Shown here one piece after another: positions 23,973 through 26,040 of a stretch of DNA of 26,040 nt. The stretch is from the NCBI GenBank assembly GCA_052148715.1, contig JBKQHQ010000016.1, positions 1 to 26,040 on the forward strand. Direction: 5' to 3'. This DNA is from JBKQHQ01 sp052148715. Lineage in GTDB: Bacteria > Pseudomonadota > Alphaproteobacteria > Rhizobiales > Xanthobacteraceae. The position numbers and the translations under genes are program-made. The notes below the pieces were generated by a model that saw only the letters and a program-made list of their open reading frames with translations, searched no databases and was not told where the DNA came from. How positions within the stretch are numbered: the first letter of the stretch is position 1; each line of letters opens with the position of its first letter.

Positions 23973-26040
23973 ATGCTGGCGCGAAGCGTCGTGATCATAG
24001 CACTCCTTGCGCTGACGGCCGGAGGCGCCGCCGCCAAGGACCTTGCGGCGATGGGCGCAGAGGAAATCACGGCGCTGCAGCGGCGGCTCGCCGACGCTGG
24101 TTGCTACAGAGGCGCGATCGACGGCACCCCCAATCAAGCGACCGAGGCGGCGAAAAAAGCCTGTCCCGTGATGGACCCGATCCTGTCCATCGAGACCGGC
24201 ATGCACACAGCGCCGATCCGCAGGGTCGCGGTGGACCGGGAGTGTCTTCTGCTGGCGACCGCGTCCGACGACAAGACGGTGCGCCTGTGGTCGCTGCCCG
24301 ACGGCAGGCTGCTCAAGACCCTGCGCCCGCCGATCGGCCCCGGCAGCGATGGCAAGGTCTATGGGGTCGCGCTCTCGCCGGACGGCCGGTTGGTCGCGGC
24401 CGGTGGTTGGGATGCGCGCAGGTTGGTCCAGCCAGGCCACGGCATCTATTTGTTCGATGCCGCTACCGGCACACTGAAAGCCCGGATCGGCAGCTTTGAG
24501 AATGTGATCGATCATCTGGCCTTTTCGCCTAATGGCCGTTTCCTCGCGGCAACGCTGCATTCGGGCCACGGTCTGCGGGTGATCGACATCGAGCAGATGC
24601 GTGAGGTCGCGGCCGACCGCGACTATGGCGATCACAGTTTTGGCGCGGTGTTTGCGTCCGACGGGCGGCTCTTCACGGTCGCCTGGGACGGATACCTTCG
24701 CGCCTATGACGCGGCTTTCCGGCTGGTCGGAAAGGTGCAGACCCGTGGCGGGCGACAACCCTTTGGCGTAGCGGTGGACCCTGCCGGCGAGCGCGTGGCG
24801 GTGGGCTTTGCAGATACCCATGCGGTCGAGGTCTACAAGACCTCCGATCTGAGCTTTGCATTCGCAGCGGATACGTCGGCCATTGATGAAAGGGTGAACA
24901 AGGTCTCCTGGTCCTCCGATGGACGCCAACTTGTCGCCGGAGGCGCTTATCAGAAGCGCGGGAGCGACGGCGTGTGGCGACGCTCCGTCCTCCTTTGGGA
25001 TCGGGGCGGGCAAGGACCACGGCGTGAGCAAGCTGTCGCGCTGGATACGATCATGCACATTTTGCCGTGCGCCACCGGCTTCGTGCTTGGCGCGCAGGAC
25101 CCTCGGTTCGTACTGCTCGATCGGGACGGAGCGCCGCGGCTGAGCAAGGCGGGGGTTACGGCCGACATGCGCGACAAGCTCGGCGAGGCGTTGCAAGTGT
25201 CTCAGGACGGACGCCAGGTCCGTTTTGGGCTTGGAGTCGGCAATGCCAACCCGGCTCTGTTCGATCTCGCGAGCTCGACCCTAAGCAAGGACGCCAATGC
25301 GCCCGGACTCACGGTGCCGAAAATCGTGGGCATCGCGGTCACGGACTGGCACGGCGACACCGTGCCTAAGCTGGCCGGCAAAGAGCTGAAGCTCGAACAG
25401 TATGAGATCTCGCGCTCGCTGGCGATTACGCCCGACGGCGCTCGCTTCGCGCTGGGGGCTCAGTTCAGGCTGCGGGCCTTCGACCCCCAGGGGCGGGAGC
25501 TGTGGAACAAGCCGGGTCCGGGGGAGGCCTGGGGCGTGAACGTGACGGGTGACGGCCGTCTGGTGCTGGCGGCCTATGGCGACGGGACCATCCGCTGGCA
25601 CCGCATGAGTGACGGACAGGAACTCCTCGCGCTGTTCGTCGACAAGAACACGCTGCGCTGGGTGGCCTGGACGCCATCGGGCTATTACATGGCCTCGCCC
25701 GGCGCGGAGGACCTGATCGGCTGGCACCTGAACCGGGGCTGGGATCAGGCGGCCGACTTCTTCCCGGCCTCGCGCTTCCGCGAGCGCTTTAGCCGGCCGG
25801 ATGTGGTGCAGAAGGTTTTGGAGACCCTTGACGAAGGGAAAGCTATCGAGGAGGCGAACAGCGCGGCGCGGCGCCGGGAGGATACGAAGCCGATCATCGC
25901 CCAGCTGCCCCCCGTGATCCGCATGATCAATCCCGGCGACGGCTCCCGGTTCTCCGCCAACGATCTCACCATCAATTACGAGCTGCGCTCGCCCTCGGGC
26001 CTCGATGTGACGCGCATCGACGTGCTTATCGACGGGCGCA
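23973..26040 (+). CDS. Exported WD40-repeat protein, N-terminal part (probable caspase-family protein, cut by window end)
   Basis: An open frame of 689 complete codons that runs off the window. The ATG is preceded by CGGAGG. Residues 1-21 are a signal peptide (MLARSVVIIALLALTAGGAAA). Residues about 28-52 (EEITALQRRLADAGCYRGAIDG) resemble a peptidoglycan-binding-like helix pair. WD40-type blades follow, for example TASDDKTVRLWSLPDGRLL, VALSPDGRLVAAGG, LAFSPNGRFLAAT and YGDGTIRWHRMSDGQ. The segment WVAWTPSGYYMASPGAEDLIGWH, then ASRFRERFSRPDVV, is the linker that in many alpha- and deltaproteobacterial proteins precedes a caspase-like (peptidase C14) domain. The catalytic part, if present, lies beyond the window. 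It would act in the periplasm. Confidence 0.85.
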   Translation, partial: MLARSVVIIALLALTAGGAAAKDLAAMGAEEITALQRRLADAGCYRGAIDGTPNQATEAAKKACPVMDPILSIETGMHTAPIRRVAVDRECLLLATASDDKTVRLWSLPDGRLLKTLRPPIGPGSDGKVYGVALSPDGRLVAAGGWDARRLVQPGHGIYLFDAATGTLKARIGSFENVIDHLAFSPNGRFLAATLHSGHGLRVIDIEQMREVAADRDYGDHSFGAVFASDGRLFTVAWDGYLRAYDAAFRLVGKVQTRGGRQPFGVAVDPAGERVAVGFADTHAVEVYKTSDLSFAFAADTSAIDERVNKVSWSSDGRQLVAGGAYQKRGSDGVWRRSVLLWDRGGQGPRREQAVALDTIMHILPCATGFVLGAQDPRFVLLDRDGAPRLSKAGVTADMRDKLGEALQVSQDGRQVRFGLGVGNANPALFDLASSTLSKDANAPGLTVPKIVGIAVTDWHGDTVPKLAGKELKLEQYEISRSLAITPDGARFALGAQFRLRAFDPQGRELWNKPGPGEAWGVNVTGDGRLVLAAYGDGTIRWHRMSDGQELLALFVDKNTLRWVAWTPSGYYMASPGAEDLIGWHLNRGWDQAADFFPASRFRERFSRPDVVQKVLETLDEGKAIEEANSAARRREDTKPIIAQLPPVIRMINPGDGSRFSANDLTINYELRSPSGLDVTRIDVLIDGR

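Noticed and set aside
23730..25196. Long minus-strand open frame of 488 codons opposite the WD40 gene
   Set aside because: The plus strand has a signal peptide, a good ribosome binding site and WD40-type motifs continuing to the window end. The antisense product has no recognisable features.
1..26040. CRISPR arrays, toxin-antitoxin pairs, restriction or other defence genes
   Set aside because: No regularly spaced repeats and no recognisable families of these kinds were found on either strand.

Overview
The window is high-GC alphaproteobacterial chromosome, most likely from Bradyrhizobium or a close relative in the Nitrobacteraceae. This rests on the codon usage, the gene families present (CsbD, DUF3096, phasin, an ErfK-type L,D-transpeptidase, PilZ, a MoxR/DUF58/DUF4129 cluster) and two plausible EcfG-type general-stress promoters. 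No replication genes, phage genes or CRISPR arrays are visible. The assignment is inference; no 16S or other marker gene is present.

Left end (1-1138): the first 38 bases encode the N-terminus of an IS3-family transposase OrfA on the minus strand, so the window opens at the edge of an insertion sequence. Two small genes follow, a CsbD-family stress protein and an exported PRC-barrel protein. Each has a GGAAC-N16/17-TGTT motif upstream, matching the sigma-EcfG promoter form, and each is followed by a hairpin.

Membrane and envelope block (1139-12183): a large AI-2E-family permease with a long soluble tail and a 71-residue membrane protein come first. Then comes a tightly overlapping six-gene plus-strand operon: DUF4129, DUF4350, MoxR AAA+ ATPase, DUF58, SpoIIM-like and RDD proteins. 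All junctions overlap, four of them as ATGA. This is the known MoxR-DUF58 type of cluster, in which the ATPase is thought to act as a chaperone with the DUF58 (vWA-like) partner and membrane proteins. Converging on it, with only 5 bases between stop codons, are three minus-strand tandem paralogues of a multi-pass membrane protein with a shared C-terminal motif ending in IAAVFD.

Middle (12349-19135): a small periplasmic ClpP/crotonase-like protein, a single-domain PilZ protein, an AraC-family regulator whose second helix-turn-helix is lost by an apparent one-base deletion, tRNA-Pro(CGG), an L,D-transpeptidase, several small exported or membrane proteins of unknown role, a 51-residue DUF3096 protein and a phasin. 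A perfect 10-bp hairpin lies between the last two, which converge.

Right end (19136-26040): a gene-poor stretch of nearly 1 kb, a small lipoprotein, a MocR/PdxR-type GntR-aminotransferase regulator divergent from a zinc-dependent alcohol dehydrogenase with phased direct repeats between them, and finally the first 689 codons of an exported WD40-repeat protein of the type that usually carries a C-terminal caspase-like domain, cut by the window edge.

No single dramatic new system stands out. The most notable items are the MoxR operon with its convergent triple-paralogue array, the AraC frameshift, the paired EcfG promoters, several unannotated small genes and the truncated WD40 (probable caspase-fold) gene.
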